Below, one piece after another: positions 51,657 to 63,952 of a DNA stretch of 64,000 nucleotides. The position numbers were made by a program, and so were the translations under genes. Under the pieces are notes generated by a model. The model searched no databases. It was not told where the DNA came from and was given only the letters and a program-made list of their open reading frames with translations. This DNA is from Hippasteria phrygiana (taxonomy: Eukaryota; Echinodermata; Asteroidea; Valvatida; Goniasteridae). Each line of letters begins with the position of its first letter. Position 1 is the stretch's first letter. Where the stretch lies: contig JAZGUH010000333.1 of the NCBI GenBank assembly GCA_037893225.1, positions 1 through 64,000 on the forward strand. The letters run 5' to 3'.

Positions 51657-54440
51657 TTGTGGAGAAAATTCAAACCTCGCAATGTTTATTTTCTTTCCGG
51701 CCAACATCTGTGTACATGTTACCGTCTATTTATTGCTCCATGCATGTCAAATTCCCTGGGGTATGGACTTGCTTTACTCATTCATAATTGCATGAAATAT
51801 CAACCAGATGCAGTAATTTTGACATGTATGTATAGCTTAGATCTGGCGCTACATGTTGCAATTATCGGCGGCTTCTTAGAGTTAAAACTTGTGGAGAAAA
51901 TTCAAACCTCGCAATGTTTATTTTCTTTCCGGCCAACATCTGTGTACATGTTACCGTCTATTTATTGCTCCATGCATGTCAAATTCCCTGGGGTATGGAC
52001 TTGCTTTACTCATTCATAATTGCATGAAATATCAACCAAATACAGTAATTTTGACATGTATGGATAGCTTAGATCTGGCGCTACATGTTGCAATTATCGG
52101 CGGCTTCTTAGAGTTAACACTTGTGGAGAAAATTCAAACCTCGCAATGTTTATTTTCTTTCCGGCCAACATCTGTGTACATATTACCGTCTATTTATTGC
52201 TCCATGCCTGTCAAATTCCCTGGGGTATGGACTTGCTTTACTCATTCATAATTGCATGAAATATCAACCAAATTCAGTAATTTTGACATGTATGGATAGC
52301 TTAGATCTGGCGCTACATGTTGCAATTATCGGCGGCTTCTTAGAGTTAACACTTGTGGAGAAAATTCAAACCTCGCAATGTTTATTTTCTTCCCGGCCAC
52401 CATCCGTGTGCAGATTACCTTTTATTTATTGCTCCATGCCTGTCAAATTCCCTGGGGTATGGACTTGCTTTACTCATTCATAATTGCATGAAATATCAAC
52501 CAAATACAGTAATTTTGACATGTATGGATAGCTTAGATCTGGCGCTACATGTTGCAATCATCGGCGGCTTCCTAGAGTTAAAATTTGTGGAGAAAATTCA
52601 AACCTCGCAATGTTTATTTTCTTTCCGCCCAACATCTGTGTACATATTACCGTCTATTTATTGCTCCATGCCTGTCAAATTCCCTGGGGTATGGACTTGC
52701 TTTACTCATTCATAATTGCATGAAATATCAACCAAATGCAGTATTTTTGACATGTATGGATAGCTTAGATCTGGCGCTACATGTTGCAATCATCGGCGGC
52801 TTCTTAGAGTTAAAACTTGTGGAGAAAATTCAAACCTCGCAATGTTGATTTTCTTTCCGGCCAACATCTGTGTACATGTTACCGTCTATTTATTGCTCCA
52901 TGCATGTCAAATTCCCTGGGGTATGGACTTGCTTTACTCATTCATAATTGCATGAAATATCAACCAAATGCAGTAATTTTGACATGTATGTATAGCTTAG
53001 ATCTGGCGCTACATGTTGCAATTATCGGCGGCTTCTTAGAGTTAAAACTTGTGGAGAAAATTCAAACCTCGCAATGTTTATTTTCTTTCCGGCCAACATC
53101 TGTGTACATATTACCGTCTATTTATTGCTCCATGCCTGTCAAATTCCCTGGGGTATGGACTTGCTTTACTCATTCATAATTGCATGAAATATCAACCAAA
53201 TGCAGTAATTTTGACATGTATGTATAGCTTAGATCTGGCGCTACATGTTGCAATCATCGGCGGCTTCCCAGAGTTAAAACTTGTGGAGAAAATTCAAACC
53301 TCGCAATGTTTATTTTCTTTCCGGCCAACATCTGTGTACATATTACCGTCTATTTATTGCTCCATGCATGTCAAATTCCCTGGGGTATGGACTTGCTTTA
53401 TTCATTCATAATTGCATGACATATCAACCAAATGCAGTATTTTTGACATGTATGGATAGCTTAGATCTGGCGCTACGTGTTGCAATCATCGGCGGCTTCC
53501 CAGAGTTAAAACTTGTGGAGAAAATTCAAACCTCGCAATGTTTATTTTCTTTCCGGCCAACATCTGTGTACATATTACCGTCTATTTATTGCTCCATGCA
53601 TGTCAAATTCCCTGGGGTATGGACTTGCTTTACTCATTCATAATTGCATGAAATATCAACCAAATACAGTAATTTTGACATGTATGGATAGCTTAGATCT
53701 GGCGCTACATGTTGCAATTATCGGCGGCTTCTTAGAGTTAAAACTTGTGGAGAAAATTCAAACCTCGCAATGTTTATTTTCTTTCCGGCCAACATCTGTG
53801 TACATGTTACCGTCTATTTATTGCTCCATGCATGTCAAATTCCCTGGGGTATGGACTTGCTTTACTCATTCATAATTGCATGAAATATCAACCAAATGCA
53901 GTAATTTTGACATGTATGTATAGCTTAGATCTGGCGCTACATGTTGCAATTATCGGCGGCTTCTTAGAGTTAAAACTTGTGGAGAAAATTCAAACCTCGC
54001 AATGTTTATTTTCTTTCCGGCCAACATCTGTGTACATATTACCGTCTATTTATTGCTCCATGCCTGTCAAATTCCCTGGGGTATGGACTTGCTTTACTCA
54101 TTCATAATTGCATGAAATATCAACCAAATGCAGTAATTTTGACATGTATGTATAGCTTAGATCTGGCGCTACATGTTGCAATCATCGGCGGCTTCCTAGA
54201 GTTAAAACTTGTGGAGAAAATTCAAACGTCGCAATGTTTATTTTCTTCCCGGCTACCATCCGTGTGCAGATTACCTTTTATTTATTGCTCCATGCCTGTC
54301 AAATTCCCTGGGGTATGGACTTGCTTTACTCATTCATAATTGCATGAAATATCAACCAAATGCAGTATTTTTGACATGTATGGATAGCTTAGATCTGGCG
54401 CTACATGTTGCAATCATCGGCGGCTTCTTAGAGTTAAAAC
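51657..54440 (+). repeat. 12-monomer HOR, unit 1 (monomers a-l, 2,784 bp)
   Basis: The unit is twelve distinguishable monomers. a (51657) has CAACCAGATGCAG; b (51889) has TTAACACTTG; c (52121) has AATTCAG; d (52353) is class B with GTTAAAATTTG; e (52585) has TTCCGCCCAAC; f (52817) has TGTTGATTTT; g (53049) is followed by TTCCCAGAG; h (53281) has GCATGACATATC and CTACGTG; i-k (53513-54208) are ordinary class A; l (54209) is class B with CCCGGCTACC. Monomer c here has TACATATT and CATGCCTG, as in unit 2 but unlike units 3 and 4. Confidence 0.9.
53745..53976 (+). repeat. Reference class A monomer (232 bp)
   Basis: A representative of the commonest monomer class, used here to define offsets (TTGTGG = offset 1). 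Landmarks are TGTACA at offsets 55-60, CATG at 59, 83, 87, 135, 167 and 196, CCCTGGGG at 98-105, and AGATCT (BglII site) at 183-188, followed by GGCGCT and ATCGGCGGC. GC is about 38% and there are six CpG. The main class A polymorphisms are offset 62 (TACATGTT or TACATATT), offset 88 (CATGCATG or CATGCCTG), offsets 154-155 (AATGCAG, AATACAG or AATTCAG), offset 175 (TATGTATAG or TATGGATAG) and TTCTTAGAG, TTCCTAGAG or TTCCCAGAG near 218-227. I see no convincing internal sub-repeat; only the octamer TACATGTT occurs twice. Confidence 0.9.
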
Positions 54441-55136
54441 TTGTGGAGAAAATTCAAACCTCGCAATGTTTATTTTCTTTCCGGCCAACATCTGTGTACA
54501 TGTTACCGTCTATTTATTGCTCCATGCATGTCAAATTCCCTGGGGTATGGACTTGCTTTACTCATTCATAATTGCATGAAATATCAACCAAATGCAGTAA
54601 TTTTGACATGTATGTATAGCTTAGATCTGGCGCTACATGTTGCAATTATCGGCGGCTTCTTAGAGTTAAAACTTGTGGAGAAAATTCAAACCTCGCAATG
54701 TTTATTTTCTTTCCGGCCAACATCTGTGTACATATTACCGTCTATTTATTGCTCCATGCCTGTCAAATTCCCTGGGGTATGGACTTGCTTTACTCATTCA
54801 TAATTGCATGAAATATCAACCAAATGCAGTAATTTTGACATGTATGTATAGCTTAGATCTGGCGCTACATGTTGCAATCATCGGCGGCTTCCTAGAGTTA
54901 AAACTTGTGGAGAAAATTCAAACGTCGCAATGTTTATTTTCTTCCCGGCTACCATCCGTGTGCAGATTACCTTTTATTTATTGCTCCATGCCTGTCAAAT
55001 TCCCTGGGGTATGGACTTGCTTTACTCATTCATAATTGCATGAAATATCAACCAAATGCAGTATTTTTGACATGTATGGATAGCTTAGATCTGGCGCTAC
55101 ATGTTGCAATCATCGGCGGCTTCTTAGAGTTAAAAC
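54441..55136 (+). repeat. 3-monomer insertion (second j-k-l) between HOR units 1 and 2
   Basis: These three monomers (54441, 54673, 54905) match the last three of the preceding unit (53745, 53977, 54209) at +696 bp. The arrangement j-k-l-j-k-l is what an unequal exchange of three monomers would leave. Confidence 0.88.
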
Positions 55137-57920
55137 TTGTGGAGAAAATTCAAACCTCGCAATGTTTATTTTCTTTCCGGCCAACATCTGTGTACATGTT
55201 ACCGTCTATTTATTGCTCCATGCATGTCAAATTCCCTGGGGTATGGACTTGCTTTACTCATTCATAATTGCATGAAATATCAACCAGATGCAGTAATTTT
55301 GACATGTATGTATAGCTTAGATCTGGCGCTACATGTTGCAATTATCGGCGGCTTCTTAGAGTTAAAACTTGTGGAGAAAATTCAAACCTCGCAATGTTTA
55401 TTTTCTTTCCGGCCAACATCTGTGTACATGTTACCGTCTATTTATTGCTCCATGCATGTCAAATTCCCTGGGGTATGGACTTGCTTTACTCATTCATAAT
55501 TGCATGAAATATCAACCAAATACAGTAATTTTGACATGTATGGATAGCTTAGATCTGGCGCTACATGTTGCAATTATCGGCGGCTTCTTAGAGTTAACAC
55601 TTGTGGAGAAAATTCAAACCTCGCAATGTTTATTTTCTTTCCGGCCAACATCTGTGTACATATTACCGTCTATTTATTGCTCCATGCCTGTCAAATTCCC
55701 TGGGGTATGGACTTGCTTTACTCATTCATAATTGCATGAAATATCAACCAAATTCAGTAATTTTGACATGTATGGATAGCTTAGATCTGGCGCTACATGT
55801 TGCAATTATCGGCGGCTTCTTAGAGTTAACACTTGTGGAGAAAATTCAAACCTCGCAATGTTTATTTTCTTCCCGGCCACCATCCGTGTGCAGATTACCT
55901 TTTATTTATTGCTCCATGCCTGTCAAATTCCCTGGGGTATGGACTTGCTTTACTCATTCATAATTGCATGAAATATCAACCAAATACAGTAATTTTGACA
56001 TGTATGGATAGCTTAGATCTGGCGCTACATGTTGCAATCATCGGCGGCTTCCTAGAGTTAAAATTTGTGGAGAAAATTCAAACCTCGCAATGTTTATTTT
56101 CTTTCCGCCCAACATCTGTGTACATATTACCGTCTATTTATTGCTCCATGCCTGTCAAATTCCCTGGGGTATGGACTTGCTTTACTCATTCATAATTGCA
56201 TGAAATATCAACCAAATGCAGTATTTTTGACATGTATGGATAGCTTAGATCTGGCGCTACATGTTGCAATCATCGGCGGCTTCTTAGAGTTAAAACTTGT
56301 GGAGAAAATTCAAACCTCGCAATGTTGATTTTCTTTCCGGCCAACATCTGTGTACATGTTACCGTCTATTTATTGCTCCATGCATGTCAAATTCCCTGGG
56401 GTATGGACTTGCTTTACTCATTCATAATTGCATGAAATATCAACCAAATGCAGTAATTTTGACATGTATGTATAGCTTAGATCTGGCGCTACATGTTGCA
56501 ATTATCGGCGGCTTCTTAGAGTTAAAACTTGTGGAGAAAATTCAAACCTCGCAATGTTTATTTTCTTTCCGGCCAACATCTGTGTACATATTACCGTCTA
56601 TTTATTGCTCCATGCCTGTCAAATTCCCTGGGGTATGGACTTGCTTTACTCATTCATAATTGCATGAAATATCAACCAAATGCAGTAATTTTGACATGTA
56701 TGTATAGCTTAGATCTGGCGCTACATGTTGCAATCATCGGCGGCTTCCCAGAGTTAAAACTTGTGGAGAAAATTCAAACCTCGCAATGTTTATTTTCTTT
56801 CCGGCCAACATCTGTGTACATATTACCGTCTATTTATTGCTCCATGCATGTCAAATTCCCTGGGGTATGGACTTGCTTTATTCATTCATAATTGCATGAC
56901 ATATCAACCAAATGCAGTATTTTTGACATGTATGGATAGCTTAGATCTGGCGCTACGTGTTGCAATCATCGGCGGCTTCCCAGAGTTAAAACTTGTGGAG
57001 AAAATTCAAACCTCGCAATGTTTATTTTCTTTCCGGCCAACATCTGTGTACATATTACCGTCTATTTATTGCTCCATGCATGTCAAATTCCCTGGGGTAT
57101 GGACTTGCTTTACTCATTCATAATTGCATGAAATATCAACCAAATACAGTAATTTTGACATGTATGGATAGCTTAGATCTGGCGCTACATGTTGCAATTA
57201 TCGGCGGCTTCTTAGAGTTAAAACTTGTGGAGAAAATTCAAACCTCGCAATGTTTATTTTCTTTCCGGCCAACATCTGTGTACATGTTACCGTCTATTTA
57301 TTGCTCCATGCATGTCAAATTCCCTGGGGTATGGACTTGCTTTACTCATTCATAATTGCATGAAATATCAACCAAATGCAGTAATTTTGACATGTATGTA
57401 TAGCTTAGATCTGGCGCTACATGTTGCAATTATCGGCGGCTTCTTAGAGTTAAAACTTGTGGAGAAAATTCAAACCTCGCAATGTTTATTTTCTTTCCGG
57501 CCAACATCTGTGTACATATTACCGTCTATTTATTGCTCCATGCCTGTCAAATTCCCTGGGGTATGGACTTGCTTTACTCATTCATAATTGCATGAAATAT
57601 CAACCAAATGCAGTAATTTTGACATGTATGTATAGCTTAGATCTGGCGCTACATGTTGCAATCATCGGCGGCTTCCTAGAGTTAAAACTTGTGGAGAAAA
57701 TTCAAACGTCGCAATGTTTATTTTCTTCCCGGCTACCATCCGTGTGCAGATTACCTTTTATTTATTGCTCCATGCCTGTCAAATTCCCTGGGGTATGGAC
57801 TTGCTTTACTCATTCATAATTGCATGAAATATCAACCAAATGCAGTATTTTTGACATGTATGGATAGCTTAGATCTGGCGCTACATGTTGCAATCATCGG
57901 CGGCTTCTTAGAGTTAAAAC
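55137..57920 (+). repeat. 12-monomer HOR, unit 2 (a-l)
   Basis: It has the same twelve markers in the same order as unit 1, at +3,480 bp: CCAGATGCAG in the first monomer, TGTTGATTTT in the monomer at 56297, GCATGACATATC near 56896 and class B at 55833 and 57689. I saw no difference from unit 1. Confidence 0.9.
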
Positions 57921-60704
57921 TTGTGGAGAAAATTCAAACCTCGCAATGTTTATTTTCTTTCCGGCCAACATCTGTGTACATGTTACCGTCTATTTATTGC
58001 TCCATGCATGTCAAATTCCCTGGGGTATGGACTTGCTTTACTCATTCATAATTGCATGAAATATCAACCAGATGCAGTAATTTTGACATGTATGTATAGC
58101 TTAGATCTGGCGCTACATGTTGCAATTATCGGCGGCTTCTTAGAGTTAAAACTTGTGGAGAAAATTCAAACCTCGCAATGTTTATTTTCTTTCCGGCCAA
58201 CATCTGTGTACATGTTACCGTCTATTTATTGCTCCATGCATGTCAAATTCCCTGGGGTATGGACTTGCTTTACTCATTCATAATTGCATGAAATATCAAC
58301 CAAATACAGTAATTTTGACATGTATGGATAGCTTAGATCTGGCGCTACATGTTGCAATTATCGGCGGCTTCTTAGAGTTAACACTTGTGGAGAAAATTCA
58401 AACCTCGCAATGTTTATTTTCTTTCCGGCCAACATCTGTGTACATGTTACCGTCTATTTATTGCTCCATGCATGTCAAATTCCCTGGGGTATGGACTTGC
58501 TTTACTCATTCATAATTGCATGAAATATCAACCAAATTCAGTAATTTTGACATGTATGGATAGCTTAGATCTGGCGCTACATGTTGCAATTATCGGCGGC
58601 TTCTTAGAGTTAACACTTGTGGAGAAAATTCAAACCTCGCAATGTTTATTTTCTTCCCGGCCACCATCCGTGTGCAGATTACCTTTTATTTATTGCTCCA
58701 TGCCTGTCAAATTCCCTGGGGTATGGACTTGCTTTACTCATTCATAATTGCATGAAATATCAACCAAATACAGTAATTTTGACATGTATGGATAGCTTAG
58801 ATCTGGCGCTACATGTTGCAATCATCGGCGGCTTCCTAGAGTTAAAATTTGTGGAGAAAATTCAAACCTCGCAATGTTTATTTTCTTTCCGCCCAACATC
58901 TGTGTACATATTACCGTCTATTTATTGCTCCATGCCTGTCAAATTCCCTGGGGTATGGACTTGCTTTACTCATTCATAATTGCATGAAATATCAACCAAA
59001 TGCAGTATTTTTGACATGTATGGATAGCTTAGATCTGGCGCTACATGTTGCAATCATCGGCGGCTTCTTAGAGTTAAAACTTGTGGAGAAAATTCAAACC
59101 TCGCAATGTTGATTTTCTTTCCGGCCAACATCTGTGTACATGTTACCGTCTATTTATTGCTCCATGCATGTCAAATTCCCTGGGGTATGGACTTGCTTTA
59201 CTCATTCATAATTGCATGAAATATCAACCAAATGCAGTAATTTTGACATGTATGTATAGCTTAGATCTGGCGCTACATGTTGCAATTATCGGCGGCTTCT
59301 TAGAGTTAAAACTTGTGGAGAAAATTCAAACCTCGCAATGTTTATTTTCTTTCCGGCCAACATCTGTGTACATATTACCGTCTATTTATTGCTCCATGCC
59401 TGTCAAATTCCCTGGGGTATGGACTTGCTTTACTCATTCATAATTGCATGAAATATCAACCAAATGCAGTAATTTTGACATGTATGTATAGCTTAGATCT
59501 GGCGCTACATGTTGCAATCATCGGCGGCTTCCCAGAGTTAAAACTTGTGGAGAAAATTCAAACCTCGCAATGTTTATTTTCTTTCCGGCCAACATCTGTG
59601 TACATATTACCGTCTATTTATTGCTCCATGCATGTCAAATTCCCTGGGGTATGGACTTGCTTTATTCATTCATAATTGCATGACATATCAACCAAATGCA
59701 GTATTTTTGACATGTATGGATAGCTTAGATCTGGCGCTACGTGTTGCAATCATCGGCGGCTTCCCAGAGTTAAAACTTGTGGAGAAAATTCAAACCTCGC
59801 AATGTTTATTTTCTTTCCGGCCAACATCTGTGTACATATTACCGTCTATTTATTGCTCCATGCATGTCAAATTCCCTGGGGTATGGACTTGCTTTACTCA
59901 TTCATAATTGCATGAAATATCAACCAAATACAGTAATTTTGACATGTATGGATAGCTTAGATCTGGCGCTACATGTTGCAATTATCGGCGGCTTCTTAGA
60001 GTTAAAACTTGTGGAGAAAATTCAAACCTCGCAATGTTTATTTTCTTTCCGGCCAACATCTGTGTACATGTTACCGTCTATTTATTGCTCCATGCATGTC
60101 AAATTCCCTGGGGTATGGACTTGCTTTACTCATTCATAATTGCATGAAATATCAACCAAATGCAGTAATTTTGACATGTATGTATAGCTTAGATCTGGCG
60201 CTACATGTTGCAATTATCGGCGGCTTCTTAGAGTTAAAACTTGTGGAGAAAATTCAAACCTCGCAATGTTTATTTTCTTTCCGGCCAACATCTGTGTACA
60301 TATTACCGTCTATTTATTGCTCCATGCCTGTCAAATTCCCTGGGGTATGGACTTGCTTTACTCATTCATAATTGCATGAAATATCAACCAAATGCAGTAA
60401 TTTTGACATGTATGTATAGCTTAGATCTGGCGCTACATGTTGCAATCATCGGCGGCTTCCTAGAGTTAAAACTTGTGGAGAAAATTCAAACGTCGCAATG
60501 TTTATTTTCTTCCCGGCTACCATCCGTGTGCAGATTACCTTTTATTTATTGCTCCATGCCTGTCAAATTCCCTGGGGTATGGACTTGCTTTACTCATTCA
60601 TAATTGCATGAAATATCAACCAAATGCAGTATTTTTGACATGTATGGATAGCTTAGATCTGGCGCTACATGTTGCAATCATCGGCGGCTTCTTAGAGTTA
60701 AAAC
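57921..60704 (+). repeat. 12-monomer HOR, unit 3 (a-l)
   Basis: This follows unit 2 directly at +2,784 bp. Monomer c (58385) has TACATGTT and CATGCATG where units 1 and 2 have TACATATT and CATGCCTG. That two-site difference, also present in unit 4 and in the older copies at 41681 and 47481, is the only one I noticed. Confidence 0.9.
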
Positions 60705-61168
60705 TTGTGGAGAAAATTCAAACCTCGCAATGTTTATTTTCTTTCCGGCCAACATCTGTGTACATGTTACCGTCTATTTATTGCTCCATGCATGTCAAAT
60801 TCCCTGGGGTATGGACTTGCTTTACTCATTCATAATTGCATGAAATATCAACCAAATGCAGTAATTTTGACATGTATGTATAGCTTAGATCTGGCGCTAC
60901 ATGTTGCAATCATCGGCGGCTTCCTAGAGTTAAAACTTGTGGAGAAAATTCAAACGTCGCAATGTTTATTTTCTTCCCGGCTACCATCCGTGTGCAGATT
61001 ACCTTTTATTTATTGCTCCATGCCTGTCAAATTCCCTGGGGTATGGACTTGCTTTACTCATTCATAATTGCATGAAATATCAACCAAATGCAGTATTTTT
61101 GACATGTATGGATAGCTTAGATCTGGCGCTACATGTTGCAATCATCGGCGGCTTCTTAGAGTTAAAAC
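60705..61168 (+). repeat. 2-monomer insertion (j/k hybrid plus l) between HOR units 3 and 4
   Basis: The monomer at 60705 begins like j (TACATGTT, CATGCATG) and ends like k (CAATCATCGG, TTCCTAGAG). The next (60937) is a copy of l. This is the j-k-l insertion seen at 54441 with one monomer removed by a crossover between j and k. Confidence 0.86.
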
Positions 61169-63952
61169 TTGTGGAGAAAATTCAAACCTCGCAATGTTTA
61201 TTTTCTTTCCGGCCAACATCTGTGTACATGTTACCGTCTATTTATTGCTCCATGCATGTCAAATTCCCTGGGGTATGGACTTGCTTTACTCATTCATAAT
61301 TGCATGAAATATCAACCAGATGCAGTAATTTTGACATGTATGTATAGCTTAGATCTGGCGCTACATGTTGCAATTATCGGCGGCTTCTTAGAGTTAAAAC
61401 TTGTGGAGAAAATTCAAACCTCGCAATGTTTATTTTCTTTCCGGCCAACATCTGTGTACATGTTACCGTCTATTTATTGCTCCATGCATGTCAAATTCCC
61501 TGGGGTATGGACTTGCTTTACTCATTCATAATTGCATGAAATATCAACCAAATACAGTAATTTTGACATGTATGGATAGCTTAGATCTGGCGCTACATGT
61601 TGCAATTATCGGCGGCTTCTTAGAGTTAACACTTGTGGAGAAAATTCAAACCTCGCAATGTTTATTTTCTTTCCGGCCAACATCTGTGTACATGTTACCG
61701 TCTATTTATTGCTCCATGCATGTCAAATTCCCTGGGGTATGGACTTGCTTTACTCATTCATAATTGCATGAAATATCAACCAAATTCAGTAATTTTGACA
61801 TGTATGGATAGCTTAGATCTGGCGCTACATGTTGCAATTATCGGCGGCTTCTTAGAGTTAACACTTGTGGAGAAAATTCAAACCTCGCAATGTTTATTTT
61901 CTTCCCGGCCACCATCCGTGTGCAGATTACCTTTTATTTATTGCTCCATGCCTGTCAAATTCCCTGGGGTATGGACTTGCTTTACTCATTCATAATTGCA
62001 TGAAATATCAACCAAATACAGTAATTTTGACATGTATGGATAGCTTAGATCTGGCGCTACATGTTGCAATCATCGGCGGCTTCCTAGAGTTAAAATTTGT
62101 GGAGAAAATTCAAACCTCGCAATGTTTATTTTCTTTCCGCCCAACATCTGTGTACATATTACCGTCTATTTATTGCTCCATGCCTGTCAAATTCCCTGGG
62201 GTATGGACTTGCTTTACTCATTCATAATTGCATGAAATATCAACCAAATGCAGTATTTTTGACATGTATGGATAGCTTAGATCTGGCGCTACATGTTGCA
62301 ATCATCGGCGGCTTCTTAGAGTTAAAACTTGTGGAGAAAATTCAAACCTCGCAATGTTGATTTTCTTTCCGGCCAACATCTGTGTACATGTTACCGTCTA
62401 TTTATTGCTCCATGCATGTCAAATTCCCTGGGGTATGGACTTGCTTTACTCATTCATAATTGCATGAAATATCAACCAAATGCAGTAATTTTGACATGTA
62501 TGTATAGCTTAGATCTGGCGCTACATGTTGCAATTATCGGCGGCTTCTTAGAGTTAAAACTTGTGGAGAAAATTCAAACCTCGCAATGTTTATTTTCTTT
62601 CCGGCCAACATCTGTGTACATATTACCGTCTATTTATTGCTCCATGCCTGTCAAATTCCCTGGGGTATGGACTTGCTTTACTCATTCATAATTGCATGAA
62701 ATATCAACCAAATGCAGTAATTTTGACATGTATGTATAGCTTAGATCTGGCGCTACATGTTGCAATCATCGGCGGCTTCCCAGAGTTAAAACTTGTGGAG
62801 AAAATTCAAACCTCGCAATGTTTATTTTCTTTCCGGCCAACATCTGTGTACATATTACCGTCTATTTATTGCTCCATGCATGTCAAATTCCCTGGGGTAT
62901 GGACTTGCTTTATTCATTCATAATTGCATGACATATCAACCAAATGCAGTATTTTTGACATGTATGGATAGCTTAGATCTGGCGCTACGTGTTGCAATCA
63001 TCGGCGGCTTCCCAGAGTTAAAACTTGTGGAGAAAATTCAAACCTCGCAATGTTTATTTTCTTTCCGGCCAACATCTGTGTACATATTACCGTCTATTTA
63101 TTGCTCCATGCATGTCAAATTCCCTGGGGTATGGACTTGCTTTACTCATTCATAATTGCATGAAATATCAACCAAATACAGTAATTTTGACATGTATGGA
63201 TAGCTTAGATCTGGCGCTACATGTTGCAATTATCGGCGGCTTCTTAGAGTTAAAACTTGTGGAGAAAATTCAAACCTCGCAATGTTTATTTTCTTTCCGG
63301 CCAACATCTGTGTACATGTTACCGTCTATTTATTGCTCCATGCATGTCAAATTCCCTGGGGTATGGACTTGCTTTACTCATTCATAATTGCATGAAATAT
63401 CAACCAAATGCAGTAATTTTGACATGTATGTATAGCTTAGATCTGGCGCTACATGTTGCAATTATCGGCGGCTTCTTAGAGTTAAAACTTGTGGAGAAAA
63501 TTCAAACCTCGCAATGTTTATTTTCTTTCCGGCCAACATCTGTGTACATATTACCGTCTATTTATTGCTCCATGCCTGTCAAATTCCCTGGGGTATGGAC
63601 TTGCTTTACTCATTCATAATTGCATGAAATATCAACCAAATGCAGTAATTTTGACATGTATGTATAGCTTAGATCTGGCGCTACATGTTGCAATCATCGG
63701 CGGCTTCCTAGAGTTAAAACTTGTGGAGAAAATTCAAACGTCGCAATGTTTATTTTCTTCCCGGCTACCATCCGTGTGCAGATTACCTTTTATTTATTGC
63801 TCCATGCCTGTCAAATTCCCTGGGGTATGGACTTGCTTTACTCATTCATAATTGCATGAAATATCAACCAAATGCAGTATTTTTGACATGTATGGATAGC
63901 TTAGATCTGGCGCTACATGTTGCAATCATCGGCGGCTTCTTAGAGTTAAAAC
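61169..63952 (+). repeat. 12-monomer HOR, unit 4 (a-l); next unit starts at 63953
   Basis: It is a complete a-l unit with the unit 3 form of monomer c (61633). The next monomer a begins at 63953 and is cut by the window end, so the HOR continues to the right. Confidence 0.9.
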
